Assembly: GCF_000756665.1 (NCBI RefSeq)
Contig: NZ_ARXV01000007.1
Coordinates: 171,589 to 235,588 of the forward strand
Reading direction: 5' to 3'
Source: Alcanivorax nanhaiticus
Lineage (GTDB): Bacteria; Pseudomonadota; Gammaproteobacteria; Pseudomonadales; Alcanivoracaceae
Length of the DNA: 64,000 nucleotides
Positions 53,374 to 63,521 of the stretch are shown in pieces. A program made the translations under genes and the position numbers. The notes below the pieces were generated by a model. The model did not search any database. It had not been told where the DNA came from and saw nothing but the letters and a program-made list of their open reading frames with translations. Every line of letters starts with the position of its first letter. Position 1 is the first letter of the stretch.

Positions 53374-56300
53374 TTATCCCGGTAAATATTCGCTAAATCC
53401 ACGGAGATCCAGCTGATCGGCACTAAGGTGTTGCCGGGCATACTCCTCCACGATGCCGCTTTGCAGCATCAACCGGAAGACATCGGCATCCAGATGACCG
53501 TCGGCGACCATGTGATTCATGATGCGCAGGGCTACACTGACGGTCTTGGCTTCTTTATAGGGGCGATCCGATGCGGTCAGGGCTTCAAATACATCGGCGA
53601 CGGCCAGTATTCGATCCGGCAGTTCCAGCTGTTCACCTTTCAGTCCACGTGGGTAGCCGTTGCCATCAATGCGTTCGTGGTGGGTGGAGGCGTACTGGGG
53701 AACCTTGGCCAGCTCTTCGGGGAACGGCAGTTTGTCCAGCATGCGGATCGTGTTGATGATGTGTTCGTTGATCTTGAAGCGGTCTTCATCGGTGAGCGTT
53801 CCGCGTTCAATCAGAAGGTTATACAGCTCCCCCAGGTTTGCCTGGTAATGGGGTGGCGTTAGTGTGATTCCCAGATGTTCGGGGTAGTGGGGTGGGTGCT
53901 CATGGGGAATCAAGTGTTCGGGCTTGTCGGCGAGCAGGGCTTCGATCACAGGTAAATCATTGCGACCTGGGCCCAGCCGACGACTGTCCAGCGGTGAAAG
54001 GCCCAGTCGGTCATCGAAATGCCGTAGCCAGGTCTGTGCGCCAATTTCCTTCAAAACGGCCTTGGTCTCTTCGCTCAGGAATTCTGCGCCTACATTGGCT
54101 TCAGCCACAATTCGGAACTGCTGTTGTAATTCCTGATGGCGGGCCTGCCAGCGCTGGTCATATTTTGCTTGTTGTTCCGGGTGGGCCAGGGTGGCCTTGA
54201 GATACTCTATGTCTGCATCCCTCCAGAGAATTTCAAATCGGGTGCGGATTTCATGGATGCGGTTGTAGTTGGCTTCCAGCTTGGCTCCCTTGTCGACGAT
54301 GTGCTCCGGGGTAGTGATCTTGCCGCAATCATGCAGCCAGGCGGCGATGCGAAACTCCCGGCGTTTGCGTTCATCATCCAGTGAAAAGTCCTGGAACGGT
54401 TTGGCGTCACTTTGCGAAGCGGCTTCGGCCAGCATCATTCCCAGCTCAGGCACCCGGGCACAGTGTGCCCCGGTGTAAGCCGATTTCTCATCAATGGCCT
54501 GGGCTATCAGCTCGATGAATGATTCCATCAGCGCTTCCTGGTTTTTTTCATGCTGACGAATGGACTGCGCCATGACATAGAGGGAAGTCGAGAGTTTTTC
54601 AGTTTCAATGATGCGTGATGGAATGCGTTTTACTTGCGTGTAGTCGCGGTTTTTCACCTTGTGGGTTTCTGCTTCCAATCGTTTGATCGGATTGACAATA
54701 GGTGCAGCAAAGAGACCGGCAAGGGGTAATAGAATGACAATGCACAGCGCAGTAATTCCCGCTGCCCATAGTGCATTTTCCCGTGCCGGCCCGGTGATTA
54801 GCCATGCCGGAGCAACCGCCGAAAAAGTGAGATTGGTACCGGTTTCAAACGGACGGGAGAAAAGGTAGTAGTGGCTGTTATTCTCCTGAAATTCTTTCAG
54901 GGAATGGCTTGGAAGGGAGACGTTGCGTAGCTCATTGTCTGTCTGCAGCAGAGCCGGGTAGGGAACGGTGCCACTAAAGCGGCTGAAGGCCTGATGATCC
55001 TCCAGCCACTTTTTGCTCAGCTGTGCATGGGCTTCAGAAGGAATGGCTGCCAAGGCCTTGTTGAGCAAAGCCTGTAGCCGTTGTTGGTCTGGATGGACGA
55101 GCAGGAAGAGTTCTCCCATCTCGCTGGGAAGGCCGTTGTCCTGCCCTTCCTTGATGGTCAATCCTTCAAGAAAATACTGGCGCTGTATAAAGCGCAGGAT
55201 GGCAGCGTTGTCGATGGCGGCATCAATTTCGCCCCGTTGTACTGCGCGAAGTGCATCCAGAGTACCGGGATATTGATGGAGCTGGATGTCAGGAAAATGC
55301 GTTTCGATCACGGGAATAATTGACCATTCCTGCCCTAGTCCAAGTCGTTTTCCGCTGAGTTGGGACAGATGACTATAACCGGGTTGGTTACTATCGCTGG
55401 CAATTGCAAAGGGGAGGTTCAGGAAGGGCTGTGAAAACAGTCCCAGGCTGGCGTTGTTCTCGTTACGCAGAATGGGCTGAAGAATATCGATATTGCCTTC
55501 CTGGTAGAGAGAAACCAGCACCGGCCAGGTGTGACCATTCACATACTGCAGTTCCAGTCCGGTCATCTGGCTTATCAAGGTCAGCACATCGATAGCGTAT
55601 CCATTTGGTTCGCCCCCAATGGCAAAGTCTACCGGCGCCCAGTCCATTTCATTGGATACCCTGAGCGGTGAAAGGGCCTTGACCAGCGCTTTTTCTGCTT
55701 CGCTCAATGAGAGCGGAGGAAGATCGGGAAGGTTGCTTTTCAGAGTGGGGGCGTTGCTGGCAATGACTCGCCCCTGTCTATCATGGAGATAGAGTTCAGT
55801 GCCTTTCGCGACTGGCAGCTTCATCAGGTGATCGGTGACGGCATCGAGGGTGATATCAAGGCCAAGTACGGCGCTGGTTTTGTCCAGGCGTAACGAGTAG
55901 GTACGACCGGGTGCATTCAGACTGTCGAATACGTAGGGGGCAGTTTGAAAGACATCGCCCTGTTGCGCATTTTGATACCAGGGGCGGGTGCGAGGATCGT
56001 AGCTGCTGGTTTGTCGAGTCTGGCGCAGGATGCGGAGCTGATGATCAAGATAGATATGCTGGAGAACATTCGTGTCATGGTTGCGGATTGCCAACAGCCA
56101 GCGCTCTGTGGGGCTGGCGTCCAGTCGGCTGCGTACCTGTGGGTGAGCATCAAGATTGATTAATTCATAGAAGCGCCCGTTATCAAAACCCATGTAAATG
56201 GCATACAGGCCCGGATTGAGCGCCAGAGTTTGGGCAAACAGTGACAGGGTAGAAGCGGGAACCTGGCCGTCCGGATTTGCGAGTCGGGGATAGCGGGCCA

Positions 56301-56520
56301 GGGAGAGGGCAATGTTACGCGCATTGCGGTCACGGCTTTCCAGGTAGTCAGCCGTCTGTTCTGCGGTCTGTCTGTAAAGCGCCTTGGTGGCAGTCAGGGA
56401 TTGCTGATAGCTGAAATAGTATTGCAGGCCAATGGCAATGCTGGCAGTGAGAGCGGTGGCAATGACAAAGATGGCGACCACGCCAATGCGAATGCTGTAC
56501 CGCCATTGCTTCCCTGCCAT
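53374..56520 (-). CDS. HD-GYP phosphodiesterase with Cache and SBP sensor domains
   Basis: 1048 residues. TM1 (13-33), a dCache-like periplasmic domain (about 40-270), a SBP_bac_3-like amino-acid-binding domain (about 290-510), TM2 (about 582-606), a HAMP-like linker, then an HD domain with H-D-C-G-K (730-734) and T-H-H-E-R with G-N-G-Y-P (954-957). About 150 residues lie between the two motifs (about 755-905), more than in a standard HD-GYP domain. The expected reaction is cyclic-di-GMP hydrolysis, controlled by a periplasmic ligand. AAGGAGCGCCTG precedes the ATG. Confidence 0.88.
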   Translation of the reverse strand: MAGKQWRYSIRIGVVAIFVIATALTASIAIGLQYYFSYQQSLTATKALYRQTAEQTADYLESRDRNARNIALSLARYPRLANPDGQVPASTLSLFAQTLALNPGLYAIYMGFDNGRFYELINLDAHPQVRSRLDASPTERWLLAIRNHDTNVLQHIYLDHQLRILRQTRQTSSYDPRTRPWYQNAQQGDVFQTAPYVFDSLNAPGRTYSLRLDKTSAVLGLDITLDAVTDHLMKLPVAKGTELYLHDRQGRVIASNAPTLKSNLPDLPPLSLSEAEKALVKALSPLRVSNEMDWAPVDFAIGGEPNGYAIDVLTLISQMTGLELQYVNGHTWPVLVSLYQEGNIDILQPILRNENNASLGLFSQPFLNLPFAIASDSNQPGYSHLSQLSGKRLGLGQEWSIIPVIETHFPDIQLHQYPGTLDALRAVQRGEIDAAIDNAAILRFIQRQYFLEGLTIKEGQDNGLPSEMGELFLLVHPDQQRLQALLNKALAAIPSEAHAQLSKKWLEDHQAFSRFSGTVPYPALLQTDNELRNVSLPSHSLKEFQENNSHYYLFSRPFETGTNLTFSAVAPAWLITGPARENALWAAGITALCIVILLPLAGLFAAPIVNPIKRLEAETHKVKNRDYTQVKRIPSRIIETEKLSTSLYVMAQSIRQHEKNQEALMESFIELIAQAIDEKSAYTGAHCARVPELGMMLAEAASQSDAKPFQDFSLDDERKRREFRIAAWLHDCGKITTPEHIVDKGAKLEANYNRIHEIRTRFEILWRDADIEYLKATLAHPEQQAKYDQRWQARHQELQQQFRIVAEANVGAEFLSEETKAVLKEIGAQTWLRHFDDRLGLSPLDSRRLGPGRNDLPVIEALLADKPEHLIPHEHPPHYPEHLGITLTPPHYQANLGELYNLLIERGTLTDEDRFKINEHIINTIRMLDKLPFPEELAKVPQYASTHHERIDGNGYPRGLKGEQLELPDRILAVADVFEALTASDRPYKEAKTVSVALRIMNHMVADGHLDADVFRLMLQSGIVEEYARQHLSADQLDLRGFSEYLPG

Positions 56521-56614
56521 CAGGCGCTCCTTGCCTTTTTATATGCTCATATCACCAAGATTACCCCGGCTTGGCAAGGTTCGCTAAGGGCATTGCTGAG
56601 TGACGATAAGAGCG

Positions 56615-56650
56615 GGGTGATTCACACGAAGGAGTGAATCTGAATCACCC
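56615..56650 (-). repeat. Inverted repeat between two minus-strand genes
   Basis: GGGTGATTCA and TGAATCACCC pair across 16 bases, 18 bases beyond the stop of the membrane-protein gene and upstream of the HD-GYP gene. No T-run follows on the minus strand, so a terminator or protein site are both possible. Confidence 0.4.
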
Positions 56651-56667
56651 GAATAAACAGGAGTTAT

Positions 56668-57696
56668 TCATTGAGCAGAGCCAATGGCAACCGGCTTGTC
56701 CATAAATAGCGCAACCCGAATCAGATCCACATATATCTGATCTTTACCGGCATGACTGAGCAGTGACACTGCCTGGCCATCGCGCAGATTCAGCTGGATC
56801 TGGCTGTTCACAAAGCTTCTTTCTCCCGTTGTCAGAAGCTGGTTGAGCTGCAAGGATTCTACCTCCCGAAAATCAATCGCAGGCTTGTCGGATTGCAGCC
56901 GGATTTGCTGGCGATGGCGATCAATGCGAACGTCTCCGGTTGTGAAAAACAGCACGTAAAAACCAGCCAGCGCAAATGGGATGGATACCATCAGGCTATT
57001 GGAAAGGGTGTGCCAGGGAAGTTCGGAGAAGGGCGTGGATGTGGTGAGCAGGGTGTTGAACAAGTAGTAGATATCCACTGCCAGGGTGCCTTGTGGGGCA
57101 AGCAGAAATGCCAAGCCCATGGCGGTGAGGGTGCTGCTACGGGTGATATGTAGTTCATGTCGGCTGCGTGGTTTGATGCGGCCGGTGACAAAGTTGCTGG
57201 CGTTGCTGAGCGGGGCGGTTGTGTCGCGGGCAAGAGCGGGATTCAGCTGCAATTGCGGGATGTCGTTCAGCCCGCTATCCAGCCAGCGTTTTTCTTCGCG
57301 GGTCAGGTGGTTACTGCGCCCGGAAAGCGCCAAAACCGCCATCGCCATAAACACCACGAGCATAAAGCCATGACCAACCCACTGGCGGATCAGGGGACGA
57401 TGGAAGTGCTGTTGGTTTTGCTCAAGGCCGGCAATGAGGGTAGCCAGTTTCTCCCGGCTTTTGCTCAGGTGTGCGATCAGCCAGCGATCATGCTCACTGA
57501 GCGTCGCTTTGGTTTTGGTCCGGGAGATGTCGTCATCGATTTCCTGCAATTTGGCTTTCTGACTGGCGATATTCTCCTGCAGGCTGAGATACAGGTTTTG
57601 CTGTTGCTGCCAGTTGCTCCTGAGCTGATGCGCGATCTTGCCAATGGCGAGCAGCACAAAGAGTGAGACAAGCAGAATGAAAATGCCTTTTTTCAT
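56668..57696 (-). CDS. Membrane protein of unknown function with coiled coil
   Basis: 342 residues from the ATG at 57696 (a longer frame starts at 57747). A TM helix ([14 protein letters not shown]) is followed by a coiled coil ([16 protein letters not shown]), then two or three more TM helices and a C-terminal domain with [14 protein letters not shown] recognise no family. It lies between the HD-GYP gene and the VF530 gene. Confidence 0.55.
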   Translation of the reverse strand: MKKGIFILLVSLFVLLAIGKIAHQLRSNWQQQQNLYLSLQENIASQKAKLQEIDDDISRTKTKATLSEHDRWLIAHLSKSREKLATLIAGLEQNQQHFHRPLIRQWVGHGFMLVVFMAMAVLALSGRSNHLTREEKRWLDSGLNDIPQLQLNPALARDTTAPLSNASNFVTGRIKPRSRHELHITRSSTLTAMGLAFLLAPQGTLAVDIYYLFNTLLTTSTPFSELPWHTLSNSLMVSIPFALAGFYVLFFTTGDVRIDRHRQQIRLQSDKPAIDFREVESLQLNQLLTTGERSFVNSQIQLNLRDGQAVSLLSHAGKDQIYVDLIRVALFMDKPVAIGSAQ

Positions 57697-57803
57697 GGTG
57701 TGTCCGAGGCGGTCCATGCAGTAGCGTTGAAAAGAAGCGCGTATCATACAGGCTGTCCTCGCGGACGATAGCCATTAACGACCGAACCCTCAGGAGAATC
57801 CGC

Positions 57804-58022
57804 ATGGCCGGGTCGCAAATCAACAACCCCTTGCATGGCGTCACGCTGGAAAGAGTGGTGACGGAGCTGGTTGAGTATTATGGCTGGCCCGCGCTGGCAG
57901 ACCAGATCCGGATCAATTGTTTCCGTAAGGATCCGTCAGTGAAATCCAGCCTCAAGTTTCTGCGCAAGACCCCGTGGGCGCGGGAAAAAGTAGAGGCGTT
58001 GTATGTTGAGACATTCACCTGA
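57804..58022 (+). CDS. VF530-family small DNA-binding-like protein
   Basis: 72 residues. [36 protein letters not shown] and [10 protein letters not shown] are the full VF530 (DUF2132) signature. The family has a double-psi/helix fold and is thought to bind DNA, without a known role. CAGGAGAATCCGC precedes the ATG. Confidence 0.9.
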   Translation: MAGSQINNPLHGVTLERVVTELVEYYGWPALADQIRINCFRKDPSVKSSLKFLRKTPWAREKVEALYVETFT

Positions 58023-58142
58023 CAGTGTTAGACGCGTTTTCGGCACAGAGATCGCAGAGACACAGGGGAAAGCATTTTTTTTGGTGGCCTCTGTGCGCGC
58101 TGTGGTAAATCGCCTTTGGCTTTTGGCGTGAACCGTGTTGTG

Positions 58143-58706
58143 TCAGGCGTCGCCCGCACCAAAATAGCGGGTCATCAAGATGATCACCTCCTCGACAATT
58201 TCCTCATCCTGATAGTACGGCACTGGTTCCAGCAGATGGCGTGACAGGATGGCGGTGCAGGCATGCAGTGCCACATAGATCGCCCGATCCAGACTTTCCA
58301 CTTGTAGCCGATCGCGTTGGCGCAACAGGAAGCGGTGCATGGCATCCAGTAGCCGCCTTTCGAATTCCTTCCCTTCCGGCAGAGTACTCAGGGCATGCTG
58401 ACTCTGGAACAGCATGCCCAGCAGGCTGTCATTCTGCCGAAAGTACTGTATGCCCAGGGTTGCCCATAGCCGCGTGGACTCCGCCACGGAGGCATCACCC
58501 AAACCATCCAGCAGTGCGTGTAACTTGCGGGTCAGGTCGTGCATGTGGGTCTGCACCAGGGCGCTGAGCAGTGCCTGCTTATGCGGAAAATACTGATACA
58601 AGGTGGCGATGTTCACGTTGGCCTGCTCGGCCACCCGGTTGGTGGTCAGGGCGTCGAGCCCCTGTTCCAGTACCAGCTCACCGGTGGCGGTGATAATGCG
58701 CTCCAC
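58143..58706 (-). CDS. TetR-family regulator, possibly 5'-truncated
   Basis: 187 residues with a GTG start at 58706. The helix-turn-helix is normal (L-T-T-N-R-V-A-E-Q-A-N-V-N-I-A-T-L-Y-Q-Y-F), but the usual basic N-terminal tail is missing, there is no ribosome-binding site and an in-frame stop lies ten codons upstream. The sequence just beyond holds a fragment of another gene on the plus strand, so a deletion may have removed the native 5' end and promoter. Confidence 0.75.
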   Translation of the reverse strand: MERIITATGELVLEQGLDALTTNRVAEQANVNIATLYQYFPHKQALLSALVQTHMHDLTRKLHALLDGLGDASVAESTRLWATLGIQYFRQNDSLLGMLFQSQHALSTLPEGKEFERRLLDAMHRFLLRQRDRLQVESLDRAIYVALHACTAILSRHLLEPVPYYQDEEIVEEVIILMTRYFGAGDA

Positions 58707-58710
58707 GGTG

Positions 58711-58998
58711 CGTCCAGATCGGCAGTGGCGTATTTACCAATACTTCATGGGCTCGCTGACCTGGCATCTGAAGAAGGGTTTTTATCCGCCGGTCTATCGG
58801 GAAGTATTTGGCATTCGCTGGAGCTGGCTTGATCAATTGGGTTTCAAGTTGATCGGTGGCGTGATGCGAGTGCTCTGGCCCATGCTGGATGAAAACAAAC
58901 GCTGGGTGCCGGAAGCCTGGCGAGCCATTAAAGATGCTCGTGAGCATCCGGAGAATTACGGCGGTTGTTCTCCCCGAAGCCTCATAGAGGCTGGCTGA
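58711..58998 (+). pseudogene. C-terminal remnant of an unknown gene
   Basis: The plus frame from about 58711 reads like real protein from R-Q-W-R-I-Y-Q-Y-F onward, including F-Y-P-P-V-Y-R-E-V-F-G-I-R-W and W-P-M-L-D-E-N-K-R-W-V-P-E-A-W. Upstream it turns into the antisense of the TetR gene. A start at ATG 58747 would give 83 residues, with no ribosome-binding site. It looks like the C-terminal end of a larger protein, faintly like DUF2236/MpaB oxygenases, fused to the TetR gene by a deletion. Confidence 0.5.
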
Positions 58999-59125
58999 GA
59001 TACGTCCCGACCATTCAAAGCATTGAGGTGAAGGAGCAACCTGACGGTTTGTGGCATATGACTTTTTGTTCGGGATCGTGCTGAGGTAGGCTGGGGATCT
59101 GATTACGGGAAAGGAAGGGATCTCC

Positions 59126-59632
59126 ATGAAACAGCTTGTGTTGTTCAGTCTGGCTTTGCTGCTCAGTTCGGTAGTCCATGCGGAATGGACACTGGCCACC
59201 TATCACGGTCATGTTTATGCCGGTGAACATGGCCGTGATGACGGCGCTGCAAGGTTTGGTGTCGGCATGCTGTGCAAACAGGAAAGCGGCGTGCCGGTCT
59301 ACGTCCTTGCCCATCGCCGTTTTGTCACCGCAGGTGGCCCGGCTACGGATTTACCGGCCCGTTTCGAATCCGGCGATGTGTTTCGTGAATTCCGCATCGA
59401 CGGTGTGCCGTACGGCGATGTGGGCTCCCGCTACGGCAGTCATGACCCCGCTAATAACTTGCTGATTTTTGCCAGCGCCGTTTCTCTTGATTCTCCGATC
59501 ATTCAGGCGATGCGCAAAGGCGGGAATCTGAAAGTATTGTATGTGAATAGGGAGGGGCACGAGCTGTATGTTTCTGACTTCTCCCTGAAGGGCTCTGCCG
59601 CCACCCTCGGGCAGGTCTCCTGCCCGGATTGA
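59126..59632 (+). CDS. Secreted protein of unknown function
   Basis: 168 residues with a signal peptide (V-L-F-S-L-A-L-L-L-S-S-V-V-H-A) and GGAAGGGATCTCC before the ATG. The mature part is a beta-rich domain with two Cys (M-L-C-K and V-S-C-P) that could form a disulfide. No family recognised. It stands alone before the MBL-fold gene. Confidence 0.6.
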   Translation: MKQLVLFSLALLLSSVVHAEWTLATYHGHVYAGEHGRDDGAARFGVGMLCKQESGVPVYVLAHRRFVTAGGPATDLPARFESGDVFREFRIDGVPYGDVGSRYGSHDPANNLLIFASAVSLDSPIIQAMRKGGNLKVLYVNREGHELYVSDFSLKGSAATLGQVSCPD

Positions 59633-59718
59633 ACGTCTCTGTGTTGCCACTTTGGTCGGCTGTGGCGGTAAGACGTTTGCGGCTATAGTGGTCTCCCCGA
59701 TATCGTCTGGAGGCTGTA

Positions 59719-60672
59719 ATGACGTTTCAGGTTTATCACCCTTTGCCTTTGGGTATTACCCGCATTGATACCGCCATGGTTCACGATGAACTGGCGGCCT
59801 GTTACCTGATGGAAGCGGGTGGCGAGTGCGCGATTATTGAAACCGGTACTCACAACACCGTACCGATTATCCTCGCGCTGCTGGATGAAAAGGGGATTTC
59901 ACGTGAGCAGGTTCAGTATGTGATTCCCACCCATGTGCACCTGGATCATGCCGGTGGCGTGGGAGGTCTGATGCAAGCGTTACCTGAGGCCACTTTGCTG
60001 ATCCACCCCCGTGGCGCACGGCACATGATTGATCCGTCCAAACTCAAGGCGGGGGCCACTGCGGTGTACGGTGAAGAGAAATTCGCGGAGATTTATGGTG
60101 ACGTGATTCCGGTGGATGAGGACCGGGTGCGTACCATGGAGGATGGCGAGACAGTCATGCTGGGAGACCGTCGGCTTGAATTTTACGACACCCCCGGCCA
60201 TGCCCGTCACCATTTCTGTGTCTATGATCCGTTGTCGAAGGGTATCTTCACCGGCGATACCTTTGGCCTGTCCTACCCGTCCCTGACCACCGACAAGGGG
60301 CCCTTCATTCTGCCGACGACCACCCCGGTGCAGTTTGAGCCGCAGGCGCTGAAGGCGTCGATCCAGCGCTTGCTGGATCTGCAGCCGGAGCGCATCTACC
60401 TCACTCACTATGACATGGTGGAGAACCCCCTGCCGCTGGGGAAGCGCCTTATCCCCATGGTGGATGATTATGTGACGTTGGCGAACCGGGTGGCGGCGAA
60501 CAGTGATCCGGATGATCTGCAAGCGTCGCTGGAAGCGGCCATGGGTAAGTACCTGTTCGGCAAGGCCCGCGAGCATGGGGTGACGATGGATGATGTCGCC
60601 TTGCAGCAAATCCTGGGTATGGATATCCGTCTCAACTGCCAGGGGCTGGCTTTCTGGTTACAGCACGCCTGA
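59719..60672 (+). CDS. Metallo-beta-lactamase-fold hydrolase
   Basis: 317 residues. The T-H-V-H-L-D-H-A-G-G motif (about 75) is the MBL zinc-binding H-x-H-x-D-H, with His in D-T-P-G-H-A, Asp in F-T-G-D-T-F and His in L-T-H-Y-D. Family members hydrolyse thioesters, lactones or other esters; no more can be said. TGGAGG precedes the ATG. A metal-ABC gene follows. Confidence 0.85.
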   Translation: MTFQVYHPLPLGITRIDTAMVHDELAACYLMEAGGECAIIETGTHNTVPIILALLDEKGISREQVQYVIPTHVHLDHAGGVGGLMQALPEATLLIHPRGARHMIDPSKLKAGATAVYGEEKFAEIYGDVIPVDEDRVRTMEDGETVMLGDRRLEFYDTPGHARHHFCVYDPLSKGIFTGDTFGLSYPSLTTDKGPFILPTTTPVQFEPQALKASIQRLLDLQPERIYLTHYDMVENPLPLGKRLIPMVDDYVTLANRVAANSDPDDLQASLEAAMGKYLFGKAREHGVTMDDVALQQILGMDIRLNCQGLAFWLQHA

Positions 60673-60738
60673 TCCTGGGCGTGAAAAAAAGATGGGCTGT
60701 TATACTGCCCGGCTCTTCCACCGGAAACAGGTTGCCCC

Positions 60739-62541
60739 ATGCGCGGTATGAGCCAGGATGTCACCCCCAAGCCCATCGACTGGTCGGTGCTCAAGACCCT
60801 GTTTCCCTACCTGCTGGAATTCCGTACCCGGATTGCTCTGGCGGTGGCGTGTCTGGTGCTGGCCAAGCTGGCCAGTGTCGGCTTGCCGTTTATCCTCAAG
60901 CACATCGTTGATGACCTTGATGCGGACGGTACCAGCCAGCTGATCACCCTGCCGTTGGGCTTGCTGTTGGCCTATGGGGTGGTGAGGTTTTCCAATGTGC
61001 TGTTTGGCGAATTGCGTGACACCTTGTTTGGCCGTGTTACCGAGCGGGCCATGCGCCGGGTGGGGCTGAAAGTGTTCCGTCACCTGCATGCCCTGGATCT
61101 GGATTTTCATCTCAACCGTCGCACCGGTGGCCTGTCCCGGGATATCGAGCGGGGTACCAACGGCATCAGCTTCCTTCTCCGTTTCATGGTATTCAACATC
61201 CTGCCCACCTTGCTGGAAATCGGCATGGTGATCGGGCTGCTGCTGTGGAATTACGATGTCTGGTTTGCGTTGATTGTGGTGATGTCTGTTGTCGCCTATG
61301 TGGGCTTTTCGGTTTATGCCACTGAGTGGCGGCTGGCCTTTATTCGCGAAGCCAATCAGGCCGAGTCTTCCAGCAGCACCCGCGCCATCGACAGTCTGCT
61401 CAATTATGAGACGGTGAAATATTTCACCAATGAAGATTTCGAAGCTGACAACTATGACGACAACCTGGCCCGTTGGGAGGATGCACGGCGCAAGAACCGG
61501 TTATCCCTGTTCGCGCTTAATGGCGGCCAGTCACTGATTATTGCAGCGGCAATGACGGCGGCCATGGTGCTGGCGGCGGTGGAGGTGACAAACCAGTCGA
61601 TGACGCTGGGGGATTTTGTTCTGATCAATGCCTTCATGATGCAGGTGTTCATGCCGCTGAATTTTCTCGGATTCGTCTACCGGGAAATGAAAGGTGCCAT
61701 GACTAACATCGAGAACATGTTTGCCATTCTGGATGTGACGCCCCGGATCGTGGATCAGGGTGGAGCCACCGAACTGAAGGTGGGTGACGGCGAGATTGTC
61801 TTTCGGGATGTGCACTTCGGCTATGGCGACGACCGGGAAATCATCAGCGGTGTCGACTTTACTGTGCCCTCAAAAAAGAAGGTGGCTATTGTGGGCAGCA
61901 GCGGTGCCGGCAAGTCTACCCTGTTCAAGTTACTGTTCCGGTTTTATGACCCGGCCAGTGGGGATATCAGTATTGATGGCCAGTCGATTCGCAACGTCAG
62001 CCAGGCATCTTTGCGCGGAAGTATTGGTGTGGTGCCCCAGGACACGGTGCTGTTCAATACCAGTATCTTCGAGAATGTGCGCTATGGACGTATCGATGCC
62101 ACGGATGAGGAAGTCCGTGAGGCCATCCGCCTTGCCTACCTGTCCGACTTTATCGCTTCGCTGCCGAAAGGGGAGGCCACCATGGTGGGGGAGCGGGGGC
62201 TGAAACTGTCAGGTGGAGAGAAGCAGCGGGTGTCCATCGCTCGTGCCTTGCTCAAGCACCCGCCGATCATGGTATTCGACGAAGCGACGTCATCACTGGA
62301 CAGCCATTCCGAGAAGATTATTCTCAAGGCGATCCGTGAAATTTCCCATCAGCAGACCACACTGGTCATTGCCCATCGCCTTTCTACCATCATGGATGCG
62401 GATCGCATTATCGTGCTGGACAAGGGGCGGGTGGCCGAGCAGGGAGGCCATGCCGAGTTGCTGACCAAGGGCGGGCTCTATGCCCATCTCTGGGAAGTCC
62501 AGCAGCATGAGCAGGCTGCTCCAGCCGGAAAAATGGATTGA
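60739..62541 (+). CDS. ATM1-type ABC exporter (half transporter)
   Basis: 600 residues. An N-terminal six-TM domain is followed by the nucleotide-binding domain with Walker A G-S-S-G-A-G-K-S-T, the Q-loop, signature L-S-G-G-E-K-Q and Walker B M-V-F-D-E-A-T. N-E-D-F-E-A-D-N-Y and the A-E-S-S-S-S-T-R-A-I-D-S-L stretch are typical of ATM1/HMT1-like half-size exporters, which move glutathione-linked or metal-glutathione compounds. The start is ATG 60739 or 60748; the site is weak (ACAGG). Confidence 0.9.
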   Translation: MRGMSQDVTPKPIDWSVLKTLFPYLLEFRTRIALAVACLVLAKLASVGLPFILKHIVDDLDADGTSQLITLPLGLLLAYGVVRFSNVLFGELRDTLFGRVTERAMRRVGLKVFRHLHALDLDFHLNRRTGGLSRDIERGTNGISFLLRFMVFNILPTLLEIGMVIGLLLWNYDVWFALIVVMSVVAYVGFSVYATEWRLAFIREANQAESSSSTRAIDSLLNYETVKYFTNEDFEADNYDDNLARWEDARRKNRLSLFALNGGQSLIIAAAMTAAMVLAAVEVTNQSMTLGDFVLINAFMMQVFMPLNFLGFVYREMKGAMTNIENMFAILDVTPRIVDQGGATELKVGDGEIVFRDVHFGYGDDREIISGVDFTVPSKKKVAIVGSSGAGKSTLFKLLFRFYDPASGDISIDGQSIRNVSQASLRGSIGVVPQDTVLFNTSIFENVRYGRIDATDEEVREAIRLAYLSDFIASLPKGEATMVGERGLKLSGGEKQRVSIARALLKHPPIMVFDEATSSLDSHSEKIILKAIREISHQQTTLVIAHRLSTIMDADRIIVLDKGRVAEQGGHAELLTKGGLYAHLWEVQQHEQAAPAGKMD

Positions 62542-62636
62542 ATCAATTGAAGGGTTTGTGCTGATTTTTCAGCTTGTTTCGCCGCAATACGGTATCCATA
62601 GTGGGTATCCATATTGATAAGGGCCCGGAGCGCTTC

Positions 62637-63509
62637 ATGACTGATGATACCTATACCCCGCCGAAAGTCTGGACATGGGATAAGGAAAGCGGTGGCAAAT
62701 TCGCCAACATCAACCGCCCCATTGCCGGCCCCACCCATGACAAGGCGTTGCAGGTGGGGAAGCACCCGCTACAGCTTTACTCCCTGGCCACCCCCAATGG
62801 GGTGAAAGTCACGGTGATGTTGGAAGAGCTGCTGGAGAAAGGCCATCAGGGTGCCGAGTACGACGCCTGGCTGATCAACATCCAGAATGGCGACCAGTTT
62901 GGTAGTGGCTTTGTGGACGTGAACCCCAACTCCAAGATCCCGGCGCTGATGGATCACAGCGTGGAGCCGCCCAGAAGAGTCTTCGAGTCCGGCAGTATCC
63001 TGTTGTATCTGGCAGAGAAGTTCGGCGAGTTTCTGCCCGCAGAGCCCGGAGCGCGTACCGAAGTCATGAACTGGTTGTTCTGGCAGATGGGCAGCGCGCC
63101 CATGCTGGGTGGCGGTTTTGGCCACTTCTACGCCTATGCGCCGGAGAAATACGAGTACCCGATCAACCGCTATACCATGGAAATCAAGCGGCAGCTGGAT
63201 GTGTTGGATCGTCAGCTGGCGGACAACGAGTACATTGCCGGCAGCGAATACTCTATTGCCGATATGGCCATCTGGCCCTGGTATGGAGCGCTGGTGACCA
63301 ACAAGGTGTACGAGGCGGCGGAGTTTATCGAGGCGCACACCTACACCAATGTGTTGCGCTGGACTCACCAGATTGCCGAACGCCCGGCAGTCAAGCGAGG
63401 TCGTATGGTCAATCGCGCCTGGGGGGAGCCTTCCAGTCAGTTGTGGGAGCGTCACGAGGCCAGTGATTTCGAACTCAAGACACTGGATAAACTGCAATCT
63501 GCTGAGTAA
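62637..63509 (+). CDS. yghU: YghU-type glutathione-S-transferase-like protein
   Basis: 290 residues from the ATG at 62637; a longer frame from 62574 lacks a ribosome-binding site. F-A-N-I-N-R-P-I-A-G-P-T, L-Y-S-L-A-T-P-N-G-V-K and D-Q-F-G-S-G-F-V-D-V-N-P-N-S-K-I-P match YghU/YfcG-type GSTs, which reduce disulfides using two glutathiones. It lies 95 bases after the ABC exporter on the same strand and ends close to a convergent MerR gene. Confidence 0.9.
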   Translation: MTDDTYTPPKVWTWDKESGGKFANINRPIAGPTHDKALQVGKHPLQLYSLATPNGVKVTVMLEELLEKGHQGAEYDAWLINIQNGDQFGSGFVDVNPNSKIPALMDHSVEPPRRVFESGSILLYLAEKFGEFLPAEPGARTEVMNWLFWQMGSAPMLGGGFGHFYAYAPEKYEYPINRYTMEIKRQLDVLDRQLADNEYIAGSEYSIADMAIWPWYGALVTNKVYEAAEFIEAHTYTNVLRWTHQIAERPAVKRGRMVNRAWGEPSSQLWERHEASDFELKTLDKLQSAE

Positions 63510-63521
63510 ATCTCTGTAGAG

